This document shows, in pieces, positions 1 through 8,202 of a stretch of 64,000 nt of DNA. Origin of the DNA: Azospirillum endophyticum (GTDB lineage: Bacteria; Pseudomonadota; Alphaproteobacteria; Azospirillales; Azospirillaceae); the NCBI RefSeq assembly GCF_016595245.1, contig NZ_JAENHM010000007.1:1-64000 (forward strand). The letters are read 5' to 3'. The position numbers were made by a program, and so were the translations under genes. Position 1 is the first letter of the stretch, and the number at the start of each line of letters is the position of its first letter. The notes beneath the pieces were generated by a model that worked only from the letters and a program-made list of their open reading frames with translations, was not told the origin of the DNA and did no database searches.

Positions 1-60
1 GGATATTCGCTAGAGAAAGTTGCATCTCGTTCGCAGAAGCGAGATCTGTGCATGCCGTAG

Positions 61-190
61 CCCGCCCCGGGAGAGGGAGGGGACCCACGAAGTGGGGAGG
101 GTGAGGGGCAAAGCAAGGATCCCGAACTGCATGGTTCCTTGCACCACCCCTTACCCCTCCCTCTACTGGGGCGGGAGAGGGAGTTGCTTC
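61..190. repeat. Dispersed palindromic repeat, copy A
   Basis: This is an imperfect inverted repeat of GC-rich arms around a short centre. The left arm has CCCGCCCCGGGAGAGGG followed by GGGTGAGGGGC and GCAAGGAT. The right arm, from about 140 to 190, reads as the reverse complement of the same pattern. A related element lies at 43264-43488 and shares CCGCCCCGGGAGAGGG and GGGTGAGGGG. It sits just past the end of the peroxiredoxin gene, so it may also act as a terminator. No open frame here looks coding. A further small hairpin (24-29 pairing with 40-45) lies to its left. Confidence 0.6.
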
Positions 191-195
191 CTACC

Positions 196-678
196 TCAGA
201 TCTTCTCCAGCACCGCTTCGGCCGACGACACCTCGAACTTGCCGGGGGCCTCGACGGCGACGTGGGTGACCTTGCCGTCCTCCGCCACCAGGGCGAAGCG
301 CTGGCCGCGGGTGCCCAGGCCATAGCCCGAGCCATCCATCGTCAGGCCGAGAGCGGTCGTGAAGGTGGCGTTGCCGTCCGGCAGCATCGCGACCTTGTCG
401 CCGACCGCGCCCTTGTCACCCCAGGCGCGCATCACGAACGGGTCGTTGACCGCCAGGCAGATAATGCTGTCGACGCCCTTGGCCTTCAGCGCGTCGGCCT
501 GCTGGACAAAGCCCGGCAGGTGCTTGGCGGAGCAGGTCGGGGTGAAGGCGCCGGGGACGGAGAACAGGACGACCTTCTTGCCCTTGAACAGCTCGTCCGT
601 CGTCACTTCCTGCATGCCGTTGTCGGTCAGCCACTTCAGCGTGACGGACGGAATGGTATCGCCAACCTGGATGCTCAT
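196..678 (-). CDS. Peroxiredoxin, Prx5/AhpE-like (AhpC/TSA fold)
   Basis: This is a 160-residue thiol peroxidase of the Prx5 type, expected to reduce H2O2 and alkyl hydroperoxides in the cytoplasm with glutathione/glutaredoxin or thioredoxin as reductant. The peroxidatic motif PGAFTPTCS is clear, with the cysteine at residue 49. The family's typical SIICLAVNDPFVMRAW segment follows. The length matches family members. I chose the ATG at 676-678 (MSIQVGD); the frame stays open upstream but shows no family sequence there. No second conserved cysteine for a 2-Cys mechanism is evident. It appears to be transcribed alone. Confidence 0.93.
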   Translation of the reverse strand: MSIQVGDTIPSVTLKWLTDNGMQEVTTDELFKGKKVVLFSVPGAFTPTCSAKHLPGFVQQADALKAKGVDSIICLAVNDPFVMRAWGDKGAVGDKVAMLPDGNATFTTALGLTMDGSGYGLGTRGQRFALVAEDGKVTHVAVEAPGKFEVSSAEAVLEKI

Positions 679-836
679 CGTCTCTAACCCTTCCCGTTTT
701 TGGGCCCGTCCCGTATTTGGGTTTGACCCGTTTTCTGGGTTCGACCGGACCGTCGTTGCGGGTCCCGGCCCCGCATCCCTTCTATCCCCCGCGGCGAAGG
801 GCCGCAAGGCGTGGTTGGCCCGGCAAAGCCGCGGGA

Positions 837-1187
837 TCAAGCCTTCTTCACGAATTCCGACTTCAGGTTCATGGCGCCGATGCCGTCGATCTTGCAGGCG
901 ATGTCGTGTCCGTCGACCCCGTCCACCAAGCGGATGTTCTTCACCTTGGTCCCGCCCTTGACCACCAGCGACGATCCCTTGACCTTCAGGTCCTTGATCA
1001 CCGTGACGCTGTCGCCGTCGCTCAAGGGATTGCCGTTGGCGTCGCGCACGCCCTGCCCGCCCCCGGCATCCGCGGCGGCAGCCGTATCCGGGTTCCATTC
1101 ATGCCCGCAGTCGGGGCAGTTCCACAGGCTCCCGTCATGATAGGCATTCTCTGAATTGCACTGCGGGCAGTTGATCTGATCGTCCAT
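837..1187 (-). CDS. yjdM: YjdM/PhnA-like zinc-ribbon protein
   Basis: This is a 116-residue protein of the YjdM (formerly PhnA) family. The N terminus carries a zinc ribbon with two CxxC pairs ([10 protein letters not shown] and CPDCGHEW). The C-terminal domain has the family's [13 protein letters not shown] and VKNIRLVDG segments and ends in KKA. Despite the old name, a phosphonate-degrading role for this family is not established, so the function is best left open. A linker of about 20 Ala/Gly-rich residues joins the two parts. The ATG at 1185-1187 gives the family start [10 protein letters not shown]. It stands alone between two unrelated minus-strand genes. Confidence 0.88.
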   Translation of the reverse strand: MDDQINCPQCNSENAYHDGSLWNCPDCGHEWNPDTAAAADAGGGQGVRDANGNPLSDGDSVTVIKDLKVKGSSLVVKGGTKVKNIRLVDGVDGHDIACKIDGIGAMNLKSEFVKKA

Positions 1188-1287
1188 CTTCGTCCTCTTG
1201 GCACGGGAGCCTCCTCCCGGAGGCGCCCTGTTACCGCAGAATAGCCGCAACAGCCATAGGCCTTTTCTGACTTGGCCGGACAGCCAA

Positions 1288-3378
1288 TCAGGACGCGCGG
1301 CCGGCCGCCTTGCTCAGCGCTTCCAGCACCGCACCGTCACTCAGCAGTTCCGGAAGGGCGATGCCGTCCGGCGCGCCGGGTCCATAGACGATGTTGAAGG
1401 GGATGCCGTACCGGCCATGGTCGGCCAGGAACTTCGCGATCGCCGCATCCGGACGGGTCCAGTCGGCCCGCATCGCCACCACGCCCGACTCCTCCAGCCG
1501 CTGGGCGACCTCGCCGCGATTGAGAACCAGCTTCTTGTTGGCTTGGCAAGTGATGCACCAGTCGGCGGTGACATCGACGAAGACCGTGCGGCCGGCGGCG
1601 ACATGCTCGCGGATCGTCGGTTCGGCGAAGGGCACCCAGCGCGCCTTGGAGTCGCCGGCCACCGGTGCCGCCCCTGCCGACGGGCCGACCACCGCCGGCA
1701 TGGCGAAGGCGACGATCGCCAGCACGCCTGCCAGCATCGGCCCGGCGGCCCGGGCGGCGCCGCGCGCACTCCGCCCCACCCACAGCGCCAGCACCAGCGC
1801 CGCCATCAGCAGCCCGACCGTGGCGGCGGCGACCTCGCCGATCTGCGCGGTCAGCACCGACAGAAGCCAGAGCGCCGTCAGCATCAGCGCGAAGCCCAGC
1901 ACGATCTTCAGCGTCGCCATCCAGCGCCCCGGCCGCGGCAGCCAGCCGGCCACCCGCGGCCAAGCGGCCACCGCCAGATAGGGCAGCGCCAGCCCGACGC
2001 CCAACGTGGCGAAGATCGCATAGATCTCGACCGGCCCCTTGGACAGCGCGAATCCGACCGCCGTGCCCAGGAAGGGCGCCGAACAGGGGGTCGCCAGCAG
2101 AGTCGCGAACATGCCGGTGGCGAAAGGGCCGGCCAGCCCGTCGCCGCCCAGCCGGTCAGCCAGGACGCGCGGCAGCGGCACCTCGAACAGCCCCCACAGA
2201 TTGGCGGAGAACAGCGTGACCAGCACGACCATGAACACCAGGAACAATGGCTGCTGGAACTGGATGCCCCAGCCGACCGCCCCGCCCGCCGCCTTCACCC
2301 CCACCAGCACCGACGCCATCAGCAGGAACGAGGCCAGGATGCCGGCCGCACTCGCCAGGAAGCCGGCACACACCGCCGCAGGGGCGCGGCCGCCATGCTT
2401 GACCACCGACATCAGCTTCAGCGACAGCACCGGCAGGACGCAGGGCATCAGGTTCAGGACCAGCCCGCCCAGCAGCGCCACCCCCAGCATCGCCGCCAGC
2501 CCGGCCCCGCCGCCGCCGGAGGCGCCGCTGCCGGCCGATGCCGTCACCGGCGCCTCCACCGCCTTGTCGCCGTCGACCAGGGTCAGCGTCATCGCCCGAC
2601 CGGACAGGTCGAGGCCCGGCGACGGATCGGTCACCGCCAGCGTCAGGCGGACATGGCGGTCATTGTCGGAAAAGACCGCCTTGGGAGCGGAGAAGGTCAG
2701 CGGCGGATCGGTTTCGACGAACAGGTCGGGTGTGACGAATCCGTCGATGGCGGTCGCTTCGACCTCCAGCGCGCCACCCTTGCCCTGCACCGACTCGATG
2801 CGCAGCAGCCCGTTCGGCCCCTTCGGCACCAGCGCCTGGGCGCGCGCGACGTCGTTGGCGACCTCGCTCGGCCCGGCCGGTCCTGCCGGCAGCGCCAATG
2901 CGAGGTCCAGGGTCTGCGGCACGCAGATTTCCGAACAGACCAGGAGCTCCGCGCTCAGCGCCAGATCGACGGGCTTGCCGGGCGTGGTCGGCGTGCCCTG
3001 GATCGGAAACAGGACCGCGGTGTCGTAACCCGCCGTCTCGAATCCCAGGACGGAGAAGCGGTGCGGCGCCGGATAGGACAGCGTCGCCCCACCCAGGTTG
3101 TTCGACCGGCTCCAATCCAGGCGCGGGGCGAATCCGGCGTCGCCGGGAGTGCGCCAATAGGTCTTCCAGCCCGGCTCCAGCCGCAGTTCGAGCCCGAGCG
3201 GCAGCGCCGTCAGGTCGCCGGTGGCGCGCACCGCCGACACGAGACGCGCCTCGACCTGTCCGGCCTTGACCCAGGCGCCAACCCCCTCTCGACCATCCAC
3301 ATCCTGCGCGAAGCCGGATACGCCGCCGCCGGCCAGCATGGCCGGGAGCAGCAGGAGGGCGAGGACATGTCTTTTCAT
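1288..3378 (-). CDS. ScsB/DsbD-type thiol:disulfide interchange membrane protein
   Basis: This 696-residue inner-membrane protein carries reducing power from cytoplasmic thioredoxin to periplasmic partners. A signal peptide comes first. The periplasmic domain (about 25-290) has a CSEIC cysteine pair at 148 and 152. The membrane domain (about 290-560) has the two DsbD-beta cysteines in NLMPCVLPV (313) and ATPCSAPF (432). The C-terminal thioredoxin-like domain has the redox motif CITC at 608-611. The large N-terminal domain and the CxxxC spacing fit ScsB better than classical DsbD. No scsC or scsD partner lies beside it. A GTG nine bases upstream is an alternative start. A minus-strand promoter may overlap the one driving yqgE. 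Confidence 0.87.
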   Translation of the reverse strand: MKRHVLALLLLPAMLAGGGVSGFAQDVDGREGVGAWVKAGQVEARLVSAVRATGDLTALPLGLELRLEPGWKTYWRTPGDAGFAPRLDWSRSNNLGGATLSYPAPHRFSVLGFETAGYDTAVLFPIQGTPTTPGKPVDLALSAELLVCSEICVPQTLDLALALPAGPAGPSEVANDVARAQALVPKGPNGLLRIESVQGKGGALEVEATAIDGFVTPDLFVETDPPLTFSAPKAVFSDNDRHVRLTLAVTDPSPGLDLSGRAMTLTLVDGDKAVEAPVTASAGSGASGGGGAGLAAMLGVALLGGLVLNLMPCVLPVLSLKLMSVVKHGGRAPAAVCAGFLASAAGILASFLLMASVLVGVKAAGGAVGWGIQFQQPLFLVFMVVLVTLFSANLWGLFEVPLPRVLADRLGGDGLAGPFATGMFATLLATPCSAPFLGTAVGFALSKGPVEIYAIFATLGVGLALPYLAVAAWPRVAGWLPRPGRWMATLKIVLGFALMLTALWLLSVLTAQIGEVAAATVGLLMAALVLALWVGRSARGAARAAGPMLAGVLAIVAFAMPAVVGPSAGAAPVAGDSKARWVPFAEPTIREHVAAGRTVFVDVTADWCITCQANKKLVLNRGEVAQRLEESGVVAMRADWTRPDAAIAKFLADHGRYGIPFNIVYGPGAPDGIALPELLSDGAVLEALSKAAGRAS

Positions 3379-3421
3379 CGCGCGCACTGTTCTCTTCCCT
3401 GGAAGGGGCGCATCCGCGTCC

Positions 3422-3450
3422 CCGACACCCTATATGATAGCCCATATAAT
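3422..3450 (+). promoter_or_regulatory. Probable sigma-70-type promoter of yqgE
   Basis: A perfect TATAAT lies at 3445-3450, with CCGACA at 3422-3427 as a 4/6 match to the -35 and 17 bases between. The start codon of yqgE is 123 bases downstream. On the other strand the same AT-rich patch offers TTGTCA followed by CATATA or ATATAG, which could start the ScsB-like gene, so the two promoters may overlap face to face. This is a motif match only. Confidence 0.45.
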
Positions 3451-3572
3451 GGTGACAAAGCTCGGCCGGTGCTGTCACACTCCGGTGAAAGCGTCGCCAG
3501 AGCGCCAACCACAACCGACCGTACGGACGGAGGCGGGCTTCCGCACCGGACCGACGACAAGGATTATCGCCC

Positions 3573-4163
3573 ATGCCGCGCCTGACCAAGTCTCCGGACT
3601 CCAGGACCACGGAATCGCTGACCGGCCAGCTGCTGATCGCCATGCCCGGAATGGAGGACCCTCGTTTCCAGCGTACGGTCATCTATGTCTGCGCCCACAA
3701 TGAAGACGGCGCAATGGGTCTGGTGGTGAACCGGCTGTTCGGGTCGATCACCTTCGAGGATTTGCTGGAACAGCTCGACATGGATATTTCGCAGCCGGTC
3801 AACAATCTGCCGGTGCATTACGGCGGTCCCGTCGAGTCGGGCCGCGGCTTCGTCCTGCACTCCACCGACTACGTCCGCGACGGCACGCTGGTGGTGAACG
3901 ACGAGGTGGCGCTGACCGCCACCATCGACATCCTGCGCGCCATCTCCGAAGACCGCGGTCCGCGCCGCAACCTGCTGCTGCTCGGCTACGCCGGCTGGGG
4001 ACCGGGTCAACTCGACGCGGAATTCCAGGCCAACGGCTGGCTGAACGTGCCCTGCGACGAAAAGCTGCTGTTCGAAACCGATCTGGATGCCAAGTGGGAA
4101 CGCGCCATCGGCAAGCTGGGCGTCAGCGTCTCGATGCTGTCGGGCGAAGCCGGCCACGCGTGA
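3573..4163 (+). CDS. yqgE: YqgE/AlgH family protein
   Basis: This 196-residue cytoplasmic protein of the UPF0301 (YqgE/AlgH) family is recognised by LTGQLLIAMPGMEDPRF, the GAMGLVVNR segment, VHYGGPV and LLLLGYAGWGPGQLD. The biochemical function is unsettled; AlgH of Pseudomonas was linked to alginate regulation. Length and motif order match the family with nothing missing. It faces moaE tail to tail. An 8-bp perfect inverted repeat (CCGGCCAC/GTGGCCGG, 4150-4171) spans its stop codon and may end transcription, although no T-run follows. Confidence 0.93.
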   Translation: MPRLTKSPDSRTTESLTGQLLIAMPGMEDPRFQRTVIYVCAHNEDGAMGLVVNRLFGSITFEDLLEQLDMDISQPVNNLPVHYGGPVESGRGFVLHSTDYVRDGTLVVNDEVALTATIDILRAISEDRGPRRNLLLLGYAGWGPGQLDAEFQANGWLNVPCDEKLLFETDLDAKWERAIGKLGVSVSMLSGEAGHA

Positions 4164-4171
4164 GTGGCCGG
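4150..4171. terminator. Stem-loop over the yqgE stop codon
   Basis: CCGGCCAC and GTGGCCGG pair perfectly around a six-base loop that contains the yqgE TGA. There is no T-tract, so this is a weak terminator candidate between two convergent genes. Confidence 0.35.
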
Positions 4172-4224
4172 TCCCCAGGTTGGTTGAGAATCGAAGCGCC
4201 GCCCTCTCCAGGATAGGCGGAGGC

Positions 4225-4683
4225 TCAGGTCTTCTCAGCCCACCGCGCTGCCGCGGCATCATCGCTGTCCTTCGCCTCGACCCAGCGCTCCCCTTCCGGC
4301 GTGGCTTCCAGCTTCCAGAAGGGGGCCTTGGTCTTCAGCCAGTCCATCAGGAAGCGGCAGGACTCGAAGGCCGCGTCGCGGTGAGCCGACGCGGTGGCGA
4401 CCATCACGATGCGGTCGCCCGGCTCCAGCCGGCCATGGCGGTGGATCACCAGCACGTCGTCCAGCGGCCAGCGGCGGCGCGCTTCCTCCTCGATGGCTTC
4501 CAGCTGCTTCTCGGTCATGCCGGGGTAATGTTCCAGCGTCATGGCGCTGACCGCGGCCCCCCCGGCGATGTCGCGCACCAGCCCGACGAACATGACGACC
4601 CCGCCGATGCCGGTGCGGCCTGCCGTGAAGGCGGCATATTCGGCACCGACGTCGAAATCCCCGGCCTGGACGCGAATCGCCAT
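4225..4683 (-). CDS. moaE: Molybdopterin synthase catalytic subunit MoaE
   Basis: This 152-residue large subunit of molybdopterin synthase transfers sulfur from the MoaD C-terminal thiocarboxylate onto cyclic pyranopterin monophosphate. The family pattern is complete: GGVVMFVGLVRD, LEHYPGM, VIHRHGRLEPGD, and MDWLKTKAPFWKLE with lysines 117 and 124 in the positions of the catalytic E. coli Lys119 and Lys126. It follows moaD by four bases, as expected for subunits made in equal amounts, and is the last gene of the long minus-strand run that starts at uvrC. Confidence 0.96.
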   Translation of the reverse strand: MAIRVQAGDFDVGAEYAAFTAGRTGIGGVVMFVGLVRDIAGGAAVSAMTLEHYPGMTEKQLEAIEEEARRRWPLDDVLVIHRHGRLEPGDRIVMVATASAHRDAAFESCRFLMDWLKTKAPFWKLEATPEGERWVEAKDSDDAAAARWAEKT

Positions 4684-4687
4684 GGCG

Positions 4688-4939
4688 TCAGCCCCCCGTC
4701 ACCGGCGGGAACAAAGCGACCTCGTCGGTCGCGGATATCGGGTGGTCGTAGGGCACATGCTCCTGGTTCACCGCCACCTTGACCACCTTGCTGTTGGCCA
4801 GCGCCTCGGCGTGGCGGGGGCTGCGGGTCTTCAGCCAATCGACCAGCGCACCGGCGGTGCTGACCTCCGGCGGCAGCTCCACGATCTCGGTCGGCACGCC
4901 GATCTTGCTGCGCAGCCAGGCGAAATAGAGAATCTTCAT
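4688..4939 (-). CDS. moaD: Molybdopterin synthase sulfur carrier subunit MoaD
   Basis: This is an 83-residue ubiquitin-fold sulfur carrier. It ends in the obligatory Gly-Gly (PPVTGG), which is adenylated by MoeB and then thiocarboxylated before sulfur transfer in the MoaE complex. VALFPPVTGG and the VAVNQEHV strand are typical. The ATG at 4937-4939 is preceded by GGGG; a GTG directly before it would add one residue. It lies ten bases after moeA and four before moaE. No moeB-like gene is in the window. Confidence 0.95.
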   Translation of the reverse strand: MKILYFAWLRSKIGVPTEIVELPPEVSTAGALVDWLKTRSPRHAEALANSKVVKVAVNQEHVPYDHPISATDEVALFPPVTGG

Positions 4940-4949
4940 CACGCGACCC

Positions 4950-6227
4950 CTACAGGAATTCTTTGAAAGGCAGGAAATCGACGGTCATGCCGGGTTCGAC
5001 CCGGGCGAGGTCCTCCGGCAGTTCGATCAATCCCTCGGATTCGACGAGGGACGACAGGACGCCGGCGCCGTCGCGCGGGTATTTCGTCGCCTCCAGCGCG
5101 CCATCGTCGGCGCGGGTCAGCGATCCGCGCAGGAACTCGCGCCGGCCCGGCTTCTTCTTGTGGGCGAAGGTGGCACGAACCGGGATCGGCCGTGGCGTCT
5201 CGTCCATCGCCCCCATCAGCCGCAGCAGGATCGGACGGGCGATGCGCAGGAAGGTCACCACCACCGCCACCGGGTTGCCGGGCAGCCCGACGAAGACGGC
5301 GTCGCGCACGCGGCCCAGCGCCACCGGCCGGCCGGGCTTGATCGCCAGCCGCCAGAAATCCAGCCGGCCGTTGGCCTCGACCGCCGGCTTGACGTGATCC
5401 TCCTCCCCGGTGGACATGCCGCCGGACGTGATCAGCGCATCATGGCCCATGGCCGCCGCCGCCAGAGCGTCGCGAATGGTCTCGAACCGGTCGGGCAGGA
5501 TTCCGAGGTCGGTGACGGCACAGCCCAGCCTGCTCAGCAACGCGATCAAGGCAAAGCGGTTGGCGTCATAGACGGCACCGGGCTCCAGCGCCTGCCCGGG
5601 CTGGCGCAATTCGTCGCCAGTGGAGAAGACCGCCACCCGCAGGCGGCAGCGCACCGCCAGCGCCGCGTGGCCGAGCGAGGCGGCGAGCGCGATGTCTTCC
5701 GGCCGCAGGCGGCGCCCGGCGGCCAGCACGACCGAGCCCTCGCGCACATCCTCCCCCGCCAGCCGCCGATTGACGCCGCGACGGATGCCCGCCGGCAAGG
5801 TGACGGTGGCGCCGTCGCTGCGGCAATCCTCCTGCATGAAGACGGTGTCCATGCCGGCCGGCATCGGTGCGCCGGTGAAGATGCGCACCGCCTCCCCCCG
5901 CATCGCCGGCCGGCCCAGCCACTGACCGGCGGCGACCCGCCCCGTGACCGGCAGCACGGTCGGCGCATCGGCGGCCCCAGCGGCGACCCCGGCAGCGACA
6001 AGATCGTCGAAGAACACCGCGTATCCGTCCACCGCGGCGTTGTCATGCGGCGGCACGTTGAAGGGGGCCACCAGATCGGCGGCAAGCACCCGGCCCAGCG
6101 CATCGGTCAGCGTTACGGTTTCGGTCGCCGTCACCGGCCCGATCCGTCCGGTCAGCAGCGCCAGCGCCGGATCCACCGCCATCATCGGCCCGCCGAAGGC
6201 GAAGCAATCATTGTCGAGTTGCACCAT
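4950..6227 (-). CDS. moeA: Molybdopterin molybdenumtransferase MoeA (copy 1)
   Basis: This 425-residue enzyme inserts molybdate into adenylated molybdopterin, the last step of Mo cofactor synthesis. Visible MoeA hallmarks are PPHDNAAVDGYAV, RIFTGAPMPAGMDTVFMQED, the FSTGDEL loop, TSGGMSTGEEDHVK and KPGRPVALG followed by GLPGNPVAV. The frame is open 35 codons further upstream without family similarity, so I start at MVQLDNDCF. A second, clearly different MoeA lies at 60392-61621. The gene sits between a HAD phosphatase and moaD in the same direction. Confidence 0.95.
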   Translation of the reverse strand: MVQLDNDCFAFGGPMMAVDPALALLTGRIGPVTATETVTLTDALGRVLAADLVAPFNVPPHDNAAVDGYAVFFDDLVAAGVAAGAADAPTVLPVTGRVAAGQWLGRPAMRGEAVRIFTGAPMPAGMDTVFMQEDCRSDGATVTLPAGIRRGVNRRLAGEDVREGSVVLAAGRRLRPEDIALAASLGHAALAVRCRLRVAVFSTGDELRQPGQALEPGAVYDANRFALIALLSRLGCAVTDLGILPDRFETIRDALAAAAMGHDALITSGGMSTGEEDHVKPAVEANGRLDFWRLAIKPGRPVALGRVRDAVFVGLPGNPVAVVVTFLRIARPILLRLMGAMDETPRPIPVRATFAHKKKPGRREFLRGSLTRADDGALEATKYPRDGAGVLSSLVESEGLIELPEDLARVEPGMTVDFLPFKEFL

Positions 6228-6297
6228 GGCCGCCACTCTAGTCCGCTGCGGCGCCGGGTGCGAAGAGGGAAAAGGCGTGGTTTCCGGGACGTGGCAT

Positions 6298-6969
6298 TCA
6301 GCCGCCGAACAGGCCGGGGATTTCCTCCACACGGGTCAGCAGCCTGTCCGGCCGCCGTGCCGCCAGCGCATCGCCGCGCGCATACCCCCAGGTCACCGCG
6401 GCACAGCCGATTCCAACTTTTCGCGCCGCGTCGATGTCGCGAACCTCGTCGCCGATGGCGACGGCCTGGTCGGCCGGAACTCCGGTCATCCGCAGCATCT
6501 TGCGGAATTTTGCCGCCTTGCCGAACAGCGAGGCGCCGCAGCCGAAATGGGCGACCCGACCGGCCGCCTCCGCCCCCAGGATGCCGCGGATGTTCTCCAC
6601 CGAGTTCGAACTGACGATGGCGACGGTCACGCCACGGCCATTCAGCACCCGCAACATCTCGGGCACACCGTCGAACAGCCCGATGCCGTCGATGTCGCGC
6701 GCCATCAACTCGCGCATATGGTTGGCGATGAAGGGAAGCTTCCAGTTCGATACGCCCAGGTGCCGCATGATCTGCCGCGCATCGTAGCCGCGCAGACGCT
6801 CGACCTCGCCGGCCTGCACACGGTTGAAGCCATAGCGGTCGGCGACTCCGTTCAGGACGCCGACGAACCAGGGGAACGAGTCGGCCAGCGTGCCGTCGAA
6901 GTCGAAGATCGCCAGCCGGTAGTCACGGCGTTCGAGCCCCTGCGGCCCGTGGGAAGGTATGGTGTCCAT
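6298..6969 (-). CDS. HAD-superfamily hydrolase, phosphoglycolate-phosphatase-like
   Basis: This is a 223-residue HAD hydrolase. Motif I is FDFDGTLADSF with the nucleophile and acid/base aspartates. Motif II is VAIVSSNS. A lysine-containing segment (GKAAKFRKML) follows, and motif IV is AIGDEVRDIDAAR. A helical cap lies between motifs I and II. The substrate cannot be told from sequence; Gph-like 2-phosphoglycolate or other small phosphate esters are possible. It sits inside the Mo cofactor run, between mobB and moeA, with gaps of about 40 and 70 bases, so co-transcription is likely but a shared pathway is not shown. Confidence 0.88.
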   Translation of the reverse strand: MDTIPSHGPQGLERRDYRLAIFDFDGTLADSFPWFVGVLNGVADRYGFNRVQAGEVERLRGYDARQIMRHLGVSNWKLPFIANHMRELMARDIDGIGLFDGVPEMLRVLNGRGVTVAIVSSNSVENIRGILGAEAAGRVAHFGCGASLFGKAAKFRKMLRMTGVPADQAVAIGDEVRDIDAARKVGIGCAAVTWGYARGDALAARRPDRLLTRVEEIPGLFGG

Positions 6970-7009
6970 GCCGTGTCTCTTGCCGCGTCGAACGGGCGAC
7001 GGCGCAGCC

Positions 7010-7510
7010 TCACCTCAGGCCGCAACGCTCCACCACGAAGGCAGCGACCGCCTCCGCGTCGTTGAGATCGAGCACCGGCACGGTGCAACCGGGGACCGGG
7101 CTGTCGCTGGCCACCGCGACGATGGTCGGATCCTCCGGCGCGATCAGCGGCTTGTCCACATCCGCCCGCCAGACTTCGATCTTCTCATGGCGGTCGCGCT
7201 TGAAGCCCTCGATCAGCAGCAGGTCGACAGGAGCCACCTTGGCAATCAGCTGATCGAGCGTCAGTTCCGGCTCGCCATCGCGCAGCTCGTGCATCAGCGC
7301 CCAGCGGCGGGGCGAACTGACCAGAACCTCGGTGGCACCGGCCAGGCGATGATTGTGGCTGTCCTTGCCGGGATGGTCGATGTCGAAGCCCTTGTGGGCA
7401 TGCTTGACCGTCGAGACCCGCAAGCCCCGGCCCGTCAGCGCCGGGATCAGCCGCACCATCAGCGAGGTCTTGCCGCTGCCGCTCCAGCCGGTCAGCCCGA
7501 AGATTTTCAT
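7010..7510 (-). CDS. mobB: Molybdopterin-guanine dinucleotide biosynthesis adaptor MobB
   Basis: This is a 166-residue GTP-binding P-loop protein. The Walker A motif GWSGSGKTSL is at about residues 8-17, followed by STVKHAHKGFDIDHPGKDSHNHRLAG-type sequence (cut here for length) and LLLIEGFKRDRHEKIEVWR, both MobB signatures. MobB assists MobA in making the guanine-dinucleotide form of Mo cofactor. No mobA is in the window. It starts at MKIFGLTG, twelve bases after the end of pgsA, in the run from uvrC to moaE. Confidence 0.95.
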   Translation of the reverse strand: MKIFGLTGWSGSGKTSLMVRLIPALTGRGLRVSTVKHAHKGFDIDHPGKDSHNHRLAGATEVLVSSPRRWALMHELRDGEPELTLDQLIAKVAPVDLLLIEGFKRDRHEKIEVWRADVDKPLIAPEDPTIVAVASDSPVPGCTVPVLDLNDAEAVAAFVVERCGLR

Positions 7511-7521
7511 GTCGGAAACTC

Positions 7522-8124
7522 TCAGCCGGCGCTGCGGGCGGAACGGGCGGCCCCGGGCTTCGCCGGCTGCTCGGCCATCATGTGGGTCAGTCCGGCGCGC
7601 ATGTAATCCCATCCGGTGTAGAAGGTCAGGGCGGCGGCGATCCACAACCCGACCGTACCGATGAAGGTCACCGGCAATTCCGCCGGACCATAATCGCCGA
7701 CGATCAGGAATCCCAGCGCGATCATCTGGATGGTCGTCTTCCATTTCGCCAGCCAGGTCACCGGCACGCCGACATGCAGGCCGGCCAGATACTCGCGCAG
7801 GCCCGACACCAGCACCTCGCGCAGCAGGATCACCACTGCCGGCAGGATCGACAAGCCGGTCAGCCGATGGAAGCCCGCCAGCATGATCAGCGTCGCCGCC
7901 ACCAGCAGCTTGTCGGCGATGGGGTCCAGGAACTTGCCGATCACGCTTTCCTGCGCCCAGGCCCGCGCCAGATAGCCGTCGAACCAGTCGGTGATGCAGG
8001 CCGCGGCATAGAGCGAGCAGGCGGTGTAGGCGGCCCAAGCCTCCGGCACGTAGAACAGCCCGACCACCACCGGGATCACCGCGATGCGCGACAGGGTCAG
8101 CAGGTTGGGCAGGCTGGTCAGCAT
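7522..8124 (-). CDS. pgsA: CDP-diacylglycerol-glycerol-3-phosphate 3-phosphatidyltransferase
   Basis: This 200-residue integral membrane enzyme makes phosphatidylglycerophosphate, the committed step to phosphatidylglycerol and cardiolipin. The CDP-alcohol phosphotransferase motif is complete: D49-G50, A53-R54, G63, D67, D71, within DWFDGYLAR and GKFLDPIADK. Several hydrophobic segments are visible. It follows uvrC by about 80 bases; the uvrC-pgsA pairing is common in alphaproteobacteria. The C-terminal tail is basic and Ala-rich. Confidence 0.95.
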   Translation of the reverse strand: MLTSLPNLLTLSRIAVIPVVVGLFYVPEAWAAYTACSLYAAACITDWFDGYLARAWAQESVIGKFLDPIADKLLVAATLIMLAGFHRLTGLSILPAVVILLREVLVSGLREYLAGLHVGVPVTWLAKWKTTIQMIALGFLIVGDYGPAELPVTFIGTVGLWIAAALTFYTGWDYMRAGLTHMMAEQPAKPGAARSARSAG

Positions 8125-8202
8125 GACGGAAAACTCGAACCGCTGGAGGATGTCGCCGCACGGCGCCCGTGGGAGAGCCGGCTGTTTGCAGATGCCCGCA
8201 TT

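Noticed and set aside
1198-3585. A long open frame on the plus strand opposite the ScsB-like gene, and similar long antisense frames opposite uvrC, acsA-like, GH17-GT2 and uvrB genes
   Set aside because: They are mirror effects of high GC at codon position 3; the proteins are low-complexity Arg/Ala/Gln/His-rich and match no family.
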